From: CADAWZ01 sp045114665
GTDB taxonomy: Bacteria; Vulcanimicrobiota; CADAWZ01
Assembly: GCA_045114665.1 (NCBI GenBank)
Contig: JBGUKW010000159.1
Coordinates: forward strand, 1 to 14,810
DNA length: 14,810 bases
Reading direction: 5' to 3'
Under the pieces are notes generated by a model that did not search any database, was not told where the DNA came from, and saw nothing but the letters and a program-made list of their open reading frames with translations. Positions 1 to 7,674 of the stretch are shown here, piece after piece; the first letter of the stretch is position 1, and every line of letters starts with the position of its first letter. The position numbers and the translations under genes were made by a program.

Positions 1-10
1 AATGAGCATT

Positions 11-83
11 TAGTTTTCTGTGTAATACAGCGAACTGAATAGAGCGAAGCGGAGTTGAAGTTAGCGTATTATACAGAAAACTA
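11..83. repeat. Imperfect long palindrome, REP/MITE-like
   Basis: The outer arms 11-28 and 66-83 are 18 bases each and complementary except at one position. After a one-base bulge, 30-36 pairs with 59-65 with one mismatch. The centre (about 37-58) is GC-richer than its surroundings and holds GCGAAGC. The whole could fold into one long hairpin. It lies outside any convincing open reading frame, beyond the terminator of the operon to its right. A mobile palindromic repeat or a structured RNA are both possible; copy number in the genome would decide. The element may extend past the window edge. Confidence 0.6.
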
Positions 84-115
84 TTTAGAAAAATACAGAA
101 AAAATTTTACACACT

Positions 116-153
116 CATAAAAAAATAAGATCTCAACAAATGAGATCTTATTT
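116..153 (-). terminator. Rho-independent terminator of the zinc-ribbon/TPR/SH3-like operon
   Basis: Bases 123-135 and 141-153 form a perfect 13-bp stem with a 5-base loop. On the minus strand it is followed by a run of T (complement of the A run ending near 117). It lies 27 bases past the stop codon of the small minus-strand gene and faces the right way to end that operon. Confidence 0.85.
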
Positions 154-179
154 AGACTATAATGTAATAAATAAAATTA

Positions 180-392
180 CTAAACTACTCCATTTTCTTC
201 AAGAACTTTTACATCTTTAATATTCTTTACAGCAATAGAACTTATTGTATCAAAATTTTCTGTTGTGATACCAATTTCTTCTTCAGATGTCAAAGAATTG
301 TTTCCAAAACTTATTACATAACCAATAACAGTTTTACCTTCGACTGTTGTCAATTCAATTTTATCACCCATATATTCTTTAAAATTTTTCAT
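180..392 (-). CDS. Small hypothetical protein with SH3/LSM-like fold
   Basis: This encodes 70 residues starting MKNFKEYMGDKIEL. I chose the ATG at 392-390 because an AGGAG site lies seven bases upstream; a longer reading frame to 455 would overlap the preceding gene and lacks such a site. The pattern KIELTTVEGKTVIGYVISF, then an acidic loop (SEEEIGI), then a closing strand with IKDVKVLEE resembles small five-stranded barrel (LSM/SH3-like) proteins of about 70-80 residues found in many low-GC bacteria. No catalytic residues, signal peptide or membrane segment are seen, so it is probably cytoplasmic and perhaps binds a partner or RNA. It is the last gene of its operon: its ribosome binding site overlaps the TPR gene's TAG stop, suggesting translational coupling. 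The fold is inferred from pattern only. Confidence 0.7.
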   Translation of the reverse strand: MKNFKEYMGDKIELTTVEGKTVIGYVISFGNNSLTSEEEIGITTENFDTISSIAVKNIKDVKVLEENGVV

Positions 393-402
393 TTTTTTAC
401 TC

Positions 403-1560
403 CTAATGACTAAAATTAGTTGTATTGTATTTATACAATTTTGTATAACTTCCAAAGTTTACATTGAAATCAAAAACGGATACATTCCAAGATGTGAAAG
501 GAAGTGTAATATCTTCTATTAAAAAAGATAGATGTCCTGTTGTAAATGGAGAAATTATTTCAGAATTATCTTTTGCAGAAAACATTGCATTTCTTCTACC
601 TATATTTACACCATCCAAGACAAGATCAAAATTTGGAACTTCGACAGAATATATAATATGTGGAGTATTATTTTCAACTTTCATTTCAACCATAACAGCA
701 GAATCACCTATATGCTTAACTCCGATAATTTCAGCCTTTACATTTGTTTCTGGTGTAATCTCTCCTGCGACAAATTTAGAGGCATAAAGATATTCACTAT
801 CTGCATTTTCTGGCTTCTTACATAGCAAAAATTTTTCGAAGCACTCTTTAGCTATATTCTGATCTTCAATATCGTCAGATTTCATAACATGAACTTTGCC
901 TTTATAAAAATAAGCCCATGCAATTTCATCTCCGATATCTCCACCAAGTGGAATGCCAGCATAAGATGAAATAACAAAATCGAGATCATTTTCTGCTTCT
1001 AATAATTTTCCTGAAGCTATGTATGTTTGAGCTCTATTGATAACAGCCTTGTTATCATTTGGTGAATTTTTTATGGCTTGATTAAAATCAGCAATGGCCG
1101 ATTCATACATTCCTTTTTTGAAATAAACAAGACCTCTTTCATTATATGCATCTGTATAATTAGGGTAATTATTGATGACAAAATTTAAATCTTTCATTGC
1201 ATCTATATATTTACTTTTTGCAATCAAAGCCCTTGCTCTTCCAACATAAGCACTACACATATCAGAACGCTTTTTTATAGCCAAATTATATTCCAAAATT
1301 GCTGTATCATAATCTTTTTTTAATCGAAAAACTTCACCTTTTAGAAAATAAATTCTCGCTTGAGATTTATCCATTTTTTCAACTCTATCAAGAACATCAA
1401 GAGCAGAATTATAGTCCTTTAAAGTCATAAATGCTTCAGCTGAGGTCAAAAGTCTATAGATATCTTGACTTTCGCCAATTTTATCTTTAGCAAAAGAATC
1501 AACAGGACAAATAAATAATAAAAATCCAAAAAGAATGAATGAATAAATTAAATATTTCAT
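403..1560 (-). CDS. Exported tetratricopeptide-repeat protein
   Basis: This encodes 385 residues from the ATG at 1560. I prefer that start over an upstream one because it opens with a clean signal peptide (residues 1-24, hydrophobic core FILFGFLLFICPV, likely cut after DSFA). A GGAGAAG site lies somewhat far upstream, inside the end of the previous gene. Residues about 34-250 are tandem TPR helices with typical motifs such as AYNERGLVYFKKGMYESAIA, roughly six repeats. Residues about 274-385 form a beta-rich C-terminal domain (VKAEIIGVKHIGDSAVMVEM and following) that I do not recognise; it resembles an immunoglobulin-like sandwich. TPRs usually mediate protein-protein contacts, so an outward-facing scaffold role is plausible. 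It sits 10 bases after the zinc-ribbon gene and 10 bases before the small SH3-like gene, so the three are one operon. Confidence 0.85.
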   Translation of the reverse strand: MKYLIYSFILFGFLLFICPVDSFAKDKIGESQDIYRLLTSAEAFMTLKDYNSALDVLDRVEKMDKSQARIYFLKGEVFRLKKDYDTAILEYNLAIKKRSDMCSAYVGRARALIAKSKYIDAMKDLNFVINNYPNYTDAYNERGLVYFKKGMYESAIADFNQAIKNSPNDNKAVINRAQTYIASGKLLEAENDLDFVISSYAGIPLGGDIGDEIAWAYFYKGKVHVMKSDDIEDQNIAKECFEKFLLCKKPENADSEYLYASKFVAGEITPETNVKAEIIGVKHIGDSAVMVEMKVENNTPHIIYSVEVPNFDLVLDGVNIGRRNAMFSAKDNSEIISPFTTGHLSFLIEDITLPFTSWNVSVFDFNVNFGSYTKLYKYNTTNFSH

Positions 1561-1570
1561 ATCAATTAAA

Positions 1571-2848
1571 TTACTTCTCCTGCTCGTGTTCAGAATCATT
1601 CTCTTTCTCAAGCTCTTCAACATCAAGTTCAACGATATTAATAAGATTATATTCAGCTAAAAATTCATTTAATTCTCTTTGCCTACGCCTTTTCTCATCA
1701 TATATCTGAAAATATTGAGGAAGAAATTTATATGTCAAATAGCCAATGCCAAATGCTACAGGAATAATAATGTACAAATAATAAGCAATCTGTTGAGAAT
1801 TAAATCCAAATCCATGTATCATACCCTGTATAGCAAAGTAGATCATAACAAGTGTAAATATTCCAGAACCTATGAAGAAATTACGCCTAATAGATTTCTC
1901 TTTATTTTCATGCTCTTTTTTCTGTGGAATATCACCACCACAAAATATTCCTTTAAATCCATCTACACCGCATTTATATAAATTTCCATGATACCTATAT
2001 GTAACAATCCAAAAAGGAACATAATAAGTCTGAAATTTTCCTTTTTTTACCTGTGATTCAATATTTAACTTATATTCATCAGAATCATGTTTTATTCTAG
2101 CTTTATTTTTTACAATTCTCCTAAAGTTTTCTTCTAATTTTTCTTTTATTTGTTCATCATATACTGTATCTATATCTGAAGTAAAAGAAAGAATAGGAAC
2201 TTTTTCGAATTTGTCAACATCAGTAATAGGAGTTACATCTGTTACAGGTGTTTCAAGAGAAAGACAAAACAATTTATTTAAAACTTCTGGTGTATTTTCA
2301 CAAGCCTGTTGGGCTATTCTAAAAACTTCAGAAATTTTACCTTTTTTTAGTCGTCTTTGACCTTTAAAAGCATCATAACGAAATTTATATTTTCCCTCAT
2401 AGACATATACAGGAATATAAACAGCATCAATAAATTCTGGTCTAAAATCATGAAGAGCATCTTCAGGGACATCTTCATTATTCATAAGCCAAGTTGCCAT
2501 CAATTTTGCAGCCAATTTTCTACTTACCCTAAAAGGATATATTATATCAGGCATTGGAGACATAACAGAATCTTGCTTTACATAAGTATATTTCAAACTA
2601 CATTCTGGGCATTTATAATCAACACCGTCCAAAGGCTCTAAATTGACATTTTTTCTCTTCCTCGAATGACATGAAAAGCATTTAGGCATATTTCTCTTTT
2701 CTATCTGTTTTGGATTTTCATGCCTACTCGCCAAAAAAAACTTTCTGCAGAAAGGACAAAAACTTGCTTTAGATTTACTTGGTGTATAGTACAAAACAAC
2801 ACCACAACCTGGACATTTTGTAGCATATCTCTGAACATTTAAAGGCAT
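1571..2848 (-). CDS. Double zinc-ribbon membrane protein of unknown function
   Basis: This encodes 425 residues from ATG with a GAGGG site 8 bases upstream. The N-terminus carries two zinc ribbons: Cys12, Cys15, Cys31, Cys34 and Cys57, Cys60, Cys80, Cys83, all in CxxC pairs. A middle region follows with the pattern IIYPFRVSRKLAAKLMATWL (about 102-121). Two similar segments then come, VYIPVYVYEGKYKFRYDAFKG (143-163, shown without its first residue's context) and YYVPFWIVTYRYHG (275-288), each ending in a D-G/F-x-G turn, which suggests an internal duplication. Two membrane helices lie near 324-344 and 354-376, then a charged tail rich in Glu and Lys. Proteins with this zinc-ribbon plus YxPFW layout are widespread and uncharacterised; names that call them helicases or RNA polymerase subunits rest only on the zinc ribbon. 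It is the first gene of a three-gene operon. Confidence 0.8.
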   Translation of the reverse strand: MPLNVQRYATKCPGCGVVLYYTPSKSKASFCPFCRKFFLASRHENPKQIEKRNMPKCFSCHSRKRKNVNLEPLDGVDYKCPECSLKYTYVKQDSVMSPMPDIIYPFRVSRKLAAKLMATWLMNNEDVPEDALHDFRPEFIDAVYIPVYVYEGKYKFRYDAFKGQRRLKKGKISEVFRIAQQACENTPEVLNKLFCLSLETPVTDVTPITDVDKFEKVPILSFTSDIDTVYDEQIKEKLEENFRRIVKNKARIKHDSDEYKLNIESQVKKGKFQTYYVPFWIVTYRYHGNLYKCGVDGFKGIFCGGDIPQKKEHENKEKSIRRNFFIGSGIFTLVMIYFAIQGMIHGFGFNSQQIAYYLYIIIPVAFGIGYLTYKFLPQYFQIYDEKRRRQRELNEFLAEYNLINIVELDVEELEKENDSEHEQEK

Positions 2849-2906
2849 AATATTATCCCTCTTCGAATATTTTTTTTAGTGTCATCAAGGAAATTAGTTT
2901 ACAAAA

Positions 2907-3048
2907 GGGGCTGTGAAAAAAAGTAAATAGAATAGATGTCATTGCTAGGGAACTGTGCGACCATAGCAATCTCAACCACTTTTTTATAAACTAACAAAAC
3001 GAGTTAATTTACGAAAATTATATAAAAAAATACTTTTTTCACAGCCCT
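2907..3048. repeat. MITE-like element with terminal inverted repeats
   Basis: The arms 2908-2925 (GGGCTGTGAAAAAAAGTA) and 3031-3047 are complementary apart from one extra A in the left copy. They bound about 105 bases with no reading frame. Nested inside is a second palindrome (2941-2970). Ends of the form GGGGCTGT followed by an A run are typical of some insertion-sequence families, so a non-autonomous derivative is plausible. I see no clear target-site duplication, so a purely structural RNA in the gap between metK and the zinc-ribbon gene remains possible. It occupies most of the 216-bp gap and could also slow readthrough from metK. Confidence 0.55.
2938..2973. repeat. REP-like palindrome (GTCATTGC ... 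GCAATCTC type)
   Basis: Bases 2941-2950 pair with 2961-2970 at nine of ten positions around a 10-base loop. The flanks GTC on the left and CTC on the right match a palindromic repeat I recall from various bacterial genomes, of the form GTCATTGCGAG...GCAATCTC. That resemblance is from memory and was not searched. It sits in the middle of the larger inverted-repeat element. Confidence 0.5.
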
Positions 3049-3064
3049 CTCTAAACAATATATT

Positions 3065-4252
3065 TTATTTACCAAAAGCCTCTTTTTTCAAAATCTCGGC
3101 TTTATCTGTTTTCTCCCATGGCAAATCAAGATCAAGTCTTCCAAAATGACCATAAGAAGCTACTTGCCTATAAATAGGTCTGCGAAGTTCCAAATGACTG
3201 ATAATCCAACCAGGTGTCAATTCAAAGTGTTTCTTAACCAAATCAAGAATAACTTTTTCATCAACATGGGCTGTTCCAAAAGTTTCAACATTAATACTTA
3301 CAGGTCTTGCAACTCCAATAGCATAAGCTACTGCAATTTCACATCTGTCAGCAAGTCCAGCAGCAACTATATTTTTGGCTACATAACGAGCTGCATAAGA
3401 AGCTGATCTGTCAACTTTTGTTGGGTCTTTACCTGAGAAAGCACCGCCACCATGTCTTCCCATACCACCATAGGTGTCAACAATTATTTTTCTACCCGTC
3501 AAACCTGTATCAGCAATAGGTCCACCAAGAACAAATCTTCCTGTTGGATTTACATAAATCTTTGTGTTTTCATCCATATAATTTTCAGGAATTACTTCTT
3601 TGATGACTTTTTCAATGACACCTTCTCTTATTGTTGCGAGATCGACATTATCTTTATGCTGTGTTGAAATAACAATTGTATCAATTCTGACTGGCTTTCC
3701 ATCTTCATATTCTACAGTTACTTGTGCCTTACCATCTGGTCTCAAGAAAGGAAGAATAAGAGCTTTTCTAACATAAGAAAGCTTTTTGCAGAGCTTATGT
3801 GCAAGTGAAATAGGAAGAGGCATTAACTCTTCTGTTTCATTACAAGCATAACCAAACATCATTCCTTGATCACCAGCACCAAGTTGGTCTTCAAGTTGTC
3901 CATTTTTTTCTTCTATTGACTTGTCAACTCCCATTGCTATATCAGGTGACTGTTCATCAAGTGATACAAGAACAGCACAGGTATCAGCATCAAAACCAAC
4001 TTCAGATTCATTATATCCAATTTCTCTTACAACTTTTCTGACAAGTTTTTGAATATCTGAATAACAATGTGTAGAAATTTGACCTGCAACATGTACACAA
4101 CCTGTATGTACAAATGATTCTACAGCAACTCTACCCATTGGATCTTTTGATAAAATATCATCAAGTATTGCATCAGAAATCTGATCTGCTACTTTATCTG
4201 GATGTCCCTCTGTAACAGATTCAGATGTAAACAAATATCTTTTGTTATTCAT
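3065..4252 (-). CDS. metK: S-adenosylmethionine synthase
   Basis: This cytoplasmic enzyme makes S-adenosylmethionine from methionine and ATP, releasing phosphate and pyrophosphate. The protein is full length (395 residues, usual about 380-400). Visible signatures are GHPDK (16-20) with VADQISDAILDDIL, the methionine/ATP-site stretch GAGDQGMMFGYA (125-136), and the glycine-rich loop GGGAFSGKDPTKVDRSA (268-284) with its catalytic Lys and Asp residues. The ATG at 4252 has an AAGGAG site 9 bases upstream. A candidate promoter lies just upstream, and the short leader leaves no room for a SAM riboswitch. The gene follows the NHL gene by 178 bases, so it may be its own unit. The product is the methyl donor and also a substrate of QueA, encoded in the same gene run. 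Confidence 0.98.
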   Translation of the reverse strand: MNNKRYLFTSESVTEGHPDKVADQISDAILDDILSKDPMGRVAVESFVHTGCVHVAGQISTHCYSDIQKLVRKVVREIGYNESEVGFDADTCAVLVSLDEQSPDIAMGVDKSIEEKNGQLEDQLGAGDQGMMFGYACNETEELMPLPISLAHKLCKKLSYVRKALILPFLRPDGKAQVTVEYEDGKPVRIDTIVISTQHKDNVDLATIREGVIEKVIKEVIPENYMDENTKIYVNPTGRFVLGGPIADTGLTGRKIIVDTYGGMGRHGGGAFSGKDPTKVDRSASYAARYVAKNIVAAGLADRCEIAVAYAIGVARPVSINVETFGTAHVDEKVILDLVKKHFELTPGWIISHLELRRPIYRQVASYGHFGRLDLDLPWEKTDKAEILKKEAFGK

Positions 4253-4283
4253 TCTAAAAAACTCCTTATTTAACTGCGAGATA

Positions 4284-4311
4284 TTAATATATCTACAACC
4301 TCAAAAATCAA
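4284..4311 (-). promoter_or_regulatory. Candidate sigma-70 promoter for metK
   Basis: On the minus strand TTGATT (4311-4306) is followed after 16 bases by TATTAA (4289-4284), about 30 bases before the metK start. The region is very AT-rich, so chance matches are common. Other -10 choices (TATATT or TAATAT) overlap it. Confidence 0.35.
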
Positions 4312-4430
4312 GATTTTTCCTTAACAATAAATATAAAATCCTGATTTTTTTACAAATTTACATTAAATTACAAATTCATATTATTATAATATATTTAATC
4401 AATCAATGCAAGATTTTTTTTATATTATTT

Positions 4431-5813
4431 TTAAAAATCAACAGACTCCTGATTTTTTGGGTTAAATTTTGGTTTTGAAGGAGCAGAAAAAGAATTTGAA
4501 TCATCTTCCTCTTCTCCATCATCTTCTTCAAAACTTCCATCATTTTTTATAGGAGCAGAAGGTACTGGAACTACATTTGTAACTCCACTATCATTGCTAT
4601 TTGAAGAAGATTTAGTTGTTGTCTTAGTTGTTGTCTTTTCTTCAGATTTTTTATCTTTAACATCTTTTTTAGAATCTTTAGCTTTTGGATCAACTTTTTC
4701 TTCTATAGGGGCCTCATCTGGCTTTACATCCACTTGTGGAATAAGAGTGTTTGTACTATTAGAATTATTTTCTTCACCAATACCAGATGAATTTTTATCT
4801 TTAGATTTATTATCTGAAGATTTATCATTTATTTTTATATTATCTGGCATATTCCAATATGTCATTTTTACAATTCTATCATTACCAGAATCTGCTACAT
4901 ATATATCTTCATCTTTGGTAACAAAAATTGAAGCAGGAGCAGAAATTTGATTATCTGAATTTCCTTTTCCTCCCCATTCGCTCTTATGCTCACCACCTGA
5001 AGTATATTTTGAAATAGTACAATTAGAAGAATCAACAACATATAAAAATTCTTGCTCATTGCTAAAATAAACAGCCAATGCAGAAGGAGTCATAAACTCC
5101 CCCTTATTACTTCCTTTTATTCCCCATTGAGTTATAAATTGACCCTCAGAATTAAATTTTTGGATTCTGCTATTTCCAGTATCTGCTACATAAATATTTC
5201 CAACAGAATCAACAGCAACGGCTTCAGGATTGTTAAAAAGACCTGAACCAGTTCCAAATTCACCAAAAGCAAAAACAAAATTGCCCTCAGTAGTAAATTT
5301 TTGTATTCTGTTATTTTCTGTATCAGCAACATATAAAAAATTATCTTTATCTATATATATGCCTCTTGGAAATGCAAGTTGACCAGTCTCCTGTCCCAAA
5401 GAACCTATTTCAGATATAAACTTTCCATCTGGAGAAAATTTTTGTATTCTACTATTTTGTCTATCTAAAACAAATAAATCACCATCTTTAGAAAATGTAA
5501 GAGCTATGGGCTTATCAAATTGACCGATATCACTGCCATCTTCTCCCCAAGAGTAGAGCAATTTTAATGTTTTAGAATCATAGACTTGAATTCTATTGTT
5601 TCCTGTATCAGCAACATATATGTTACCTGATACATCAAGAGCAATACCTGAAGGAGATTTCATCTGTCCCGGATTTCGACCAGAAACTCCAAAAGGTCTA
5701 TATGAAGATGGAATTCTTGAATCTTTATCTTCCCCCATTTTTAAACAGAAAAAGCCAACAAGTCCAACAACTACAACAACTACAATAACGGTGATTACAT
5801 TTTTCGTATCCAC
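4431..5813 (-). CDS. Membrane-anchored NHL-repeat six-bladed propeller with disordered tail
   Basis: This encodes 460 residues from a GTG start at 5813, supported by AAGGAG about 9 bases upstream. A single N-terminal membrane helix (7-25, rich in Val) is followed by six NHL repeats (about 40-320). These carry the recurring patterns GIALDVSGNIYVADTGNNRI and F-G-x-x-G-x-x-x-G-x-F, so a closed six-bladed beta-propeller is likely. The last 140 residues are low-complexity: Lys, Ser, Thr and Asp rich, then an acidic run and a Pro/Lys-rich end. The signal-anchor topology would place the propeller outside the inner membrane. NHL propellers usually bind proteins, sugars or nucleic acid; no substrate is indicated here. 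It begins 28 bases after the solute-binding gene's stop and is probably the last gene of the queA operon. The tail length is unusual and its function is unknown. Confidence 0.88.
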   Translation of the reverse strand: MDTKNVITVIVVVVVVGLVGFFCLKMGEDKDSRIPSSYRPFGVSGRNPGQMKSPSGIALDVSGNIYVADTGNNRIQVYDSKTLKLLYSWGEDGSDIGQFDKPIALTFSKDGDLFVLDRQNSRIQKFSPDGKFISEIGSLGQETGQLAFPRGIYIDKDNFLYVADTENNRIQKFTTEGNFVFAFGEFGTGSGLFNNPEAVAVDSVGNIYVADTGNSRIQKFNSEGQFITQWGIKGSNKGEFMTPSALAVYFSNEQEFLYVVDSSNCTISKYTSGGEHKSEWGGKGNSDNQISAPASIFVTKDEDIYVADSGNDRIVKMTYWNMPDNIKINDKSSDNKSKDKNSSGIGEENNSNSTNTLIPQVDVKPDEAPIEEKVDPKAKDSKKDVKDKKSEEKTTTKTTTKSSSNSNDSGVTNVVPVPSAPIKNDGSFEEDDGEEEDDSNSFSAPSKPKFNPKNQESVDF

Positions 5814-5841
5814 TAAAGAAAGCTCCTTTTAAGCTAAATCA

Positions 5842-7404
5842 TCAATTTTTAACCCAAAGACTTTTGAGTATAATTACTCCAGAAGGTATATATTTTACAT
5901 TTTCTAAACGATCAGAAAAAACAACTGCATTTTTCTTATAAAATAAAGGAACTGAAGGCATATTATCAAACAACAGATTATCTGCAGATGAATATATAAT
6001 TTTCCTCTTATTTTGATTTATTTCAGCCCTTGCTTCCTTCATTAAAGAATCTAAATCATATACCCAATTAGAAGAATTTCCAGTCATCTTCCTAAAAACT
6101 CTAACTGAATATATAAGTGGCAAATAAATATCTGGTGTACCATAAATATCTCTTTCAACCCAAATAGCCATATCATAATTTTTATTTGAAAGTGCAGAAA
6201 TATAATCCTTATAAGGCATTTTTTTCAATGCAACTTTTACACCACCAGCCCTCAAATATTTTTGAATTTTAATTGCAAGACTATCTTGATATTGAAAGCT
6301 AAAAAAATTATCTTCAGGATAAATTAATGTAAAAACTCTATCTGAGTCTATTGAAGCAATAAATGAATTTATATCATCTTTATTATAATAAAAATTCTTT
6401 TTTACATATCCTAACATCGAAGATGTCAAAAAAGAATAAGCTTCTGTACCATCATATTCATCTGCCAAATCCTTTTTATCAATCAAATAACTTACAGCAC
6501 GCCTTGAAGAAGCATTTTCAAACTCTTTTTTTTCTGGATTTAAAAGTAAAAAGAAAAGTGATTCTGAAGGGGAATTTACAGAATCAAAATTGGAATCTAA
6601 TGATTTTTTTTTAAAATCTTTGATAGATACCCCCGTAGATATATCTGTTATTCCCCTCAACATCTGCCTTATACAATAGTCAATATCTGAATATGATTCA
6701 AAAATAATTCTATCTAAATAGACGGAATCATTATATCTCACATTTTTATTCAGTATAATTCTCCCACTTCTCCTCCACTCTGAAAAATAGAATGGTCCTG
6801 TACCAACTGGATGATAAGGAAATTCTGAATTAAATTTCTTCAAAGCAACTTGACTTGGAATTGCAGAGGCAGGCATTGCCAATTTATATAAAAATAAAAC
6901 ATCAGGTTGAGTAAGAATAATTCTAACTTTATACCTTTCTGGAGTTTCTATTTTAACTATATAATCCCCATATTTTCCAAAAAGATTTTTATAAACACTA
7001 AAATTGGAATTAATTCTATTATTAAGCTGACGATCAAAATTAAATTTCACAGATTCAGATGTAAAATCTGTTCCATCATGAAATTTAATATCTTTTTGTA
7101 AAAAAAATGTCCAAACCTTATAATCAGATGTCATCCATTTTCGTGCAAGTGCAGGTATTATTGAATTAGATTCAGGATCAAATTTTACAAGACCTTCAAA
7201 AATTCCAGAACATACTTGTAAAGAATTAAGATCTTCACAATTAGCAGGATCAAATGAATTCATCTGATTATAAAAGGAAAAAACTGCAACTCCCCCATAT
7301 TTTGTTTTTTTTGTATAAGCTACTGAACAAGAGAAAAACAAATAGAATAAAAAAACAAACAAGATAAAAAGGACAGCTTTATTTCTATAAATCACTTTTT
7401 TCAC
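5842..7404 (-). CDS. ABC transporter solute-binding protein, family 5 (peptide/nickel type)
   Basis: This encodes 520 residues from GTG at 7404. The start overlaps the rpoZ stop by four bases (GTGA), so translation is probably coupled. The N-terminus is a long hydrophobic segment ending LFFSC, a loose lipobox with Cys26 as possible lipid anchor. The mature protein has family-5 features: YGGVAVFSF opening strand, FDPANCEDLNSLQVCSGIFEGLV, and the signature FFLQKDIKFHDGTDFTSESV (100-119), with NFDRQL following. Such proteins capture peptides, nickel, heme or sugars for ABC import. No permease or ATPase genes are nearby, so it is either an orphan receptor using a distant transporter or has another role. 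Its placement inside a gmk-rpoZ operon is unusual. Substrate cannot be read from sequence. Confidence 0.9.
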   Translation of the reverse strand: MKKVIYRNKAVLFILFVFLFYLFFSCSVAYTKKTKYGGVAVFSFYNQMNSFDPANCEDLNSLQVCSGIFEGLVKFDPESNSIIPALARKWMTSDYKVWTFFLQKDIKFHDGTDFTSESVKFNFDRQLNNRINSNFSVYKNLFGKYGDYIVKIETPERYKVRIILTQPDVLFLYKLAMPASAIPSQVALKKFNSEFPYHPVGTGPFYFSEWRRSGRIILNKNVRYNDSVYLDRIIFESYSDIDYCIRQMLRGITDISTGVSIKDFKKKSLDSNFDSVNSPSESLFFLLLNPEKKEFENASSRRAVSYLIDKKDLADEYDGTEAYSFLTSSMLGYVKKNFYYNKDDINSFIASIDSDRVFTLIYPEDNFFSFQYQDSLAIKIQKYLRAGGVKVALKKMPYKDYISALSNKNYDMAIWVERDIYGTPDIYLPLIYSVRVFRKMTGNSSNWVYDLDSLMKEARAEINQNKRKIIYSSADNLLFDNMPSVPLFYKKNAVVFSDRLENVKYIPSGVIILKSLWVKN

Positions 7405-7652
7405 TTTCTTCTATTTTTTTTTTCGCACTCTTCTTCTATAATGGATTCTTTATTACCATTATCTCTTCTCATAACTATTTTGTCTTCTGCTATTTCTTTT
7501 AGAGCAATACCAACTGGCTTCAAGTCTCCTACCTTAATGAGAGGCTCCCAACCTGCATTTAATTGTCTAACTCTTTTTGAAACCATTGAAACAATACTAA
7601 ATTTACTGTCTGCCTTTGTTAGAAGAACTTCAAGACTTGGATCTATTAACAT
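7401..7652 (-). CDS. rpoZ: RNA polymerase omega subunit
   Basis: This encodes 83 residues, normal for omega. The conserved core SKFSIVSMVSKRVRQLNAG (16-34) and the second motif KPVGIALKEIAEDKI (45-59) identify it. Omega binds the beta-prime subunit and helps assemble RNA polymerase. The C-terminus is short and charged. The ATG at 7652 has AAGGAG about 8 bases upstream. It lies 22 bases after gmk, the usual gmk-rpoZ arrangement of many bacteria, and overlaps the following solute-binding gene. Confidence 0.95.
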   Translation of the reverse strand: MLIDPSLEVLLTKADSKFSIVSMVSKRVRQLNAGWEPLIKVGDLKPVGIALKEIAEDKIVMRRDNGNKESIIEEECEKKNRRK

Positions 7653-7674
7653 AATTACTTCTCCTTATAAAATA

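Noticed and set aside
403..1632. 24-residue N-terminal extension of the TPR protein
   Set aside because: It overlaps the preceding gene by 62 bases and would hide a clear signal peptide starting at the ATG at 1560.
4305..4350. Terminator between the NHL gene and metK
   Set aside because: The only stems, such as AAAATC...GATTTT, are short, AT-only and have loops of about two to four bases, so no credible hairpin is supported.
4253..4430. SAM riboswitch upstream of metK
   Set aside because: The gap is nearly all A and T, has no kink-turn or long GC stems, and the leader after the likely promoter is only about 30 bases.
4594..4950. Plus-strand frame opposite the NHL protein tail
   Set aside because: It mirrors the low-complexity tail codons of the minus-strand gene and has no ribosome binding site of note.
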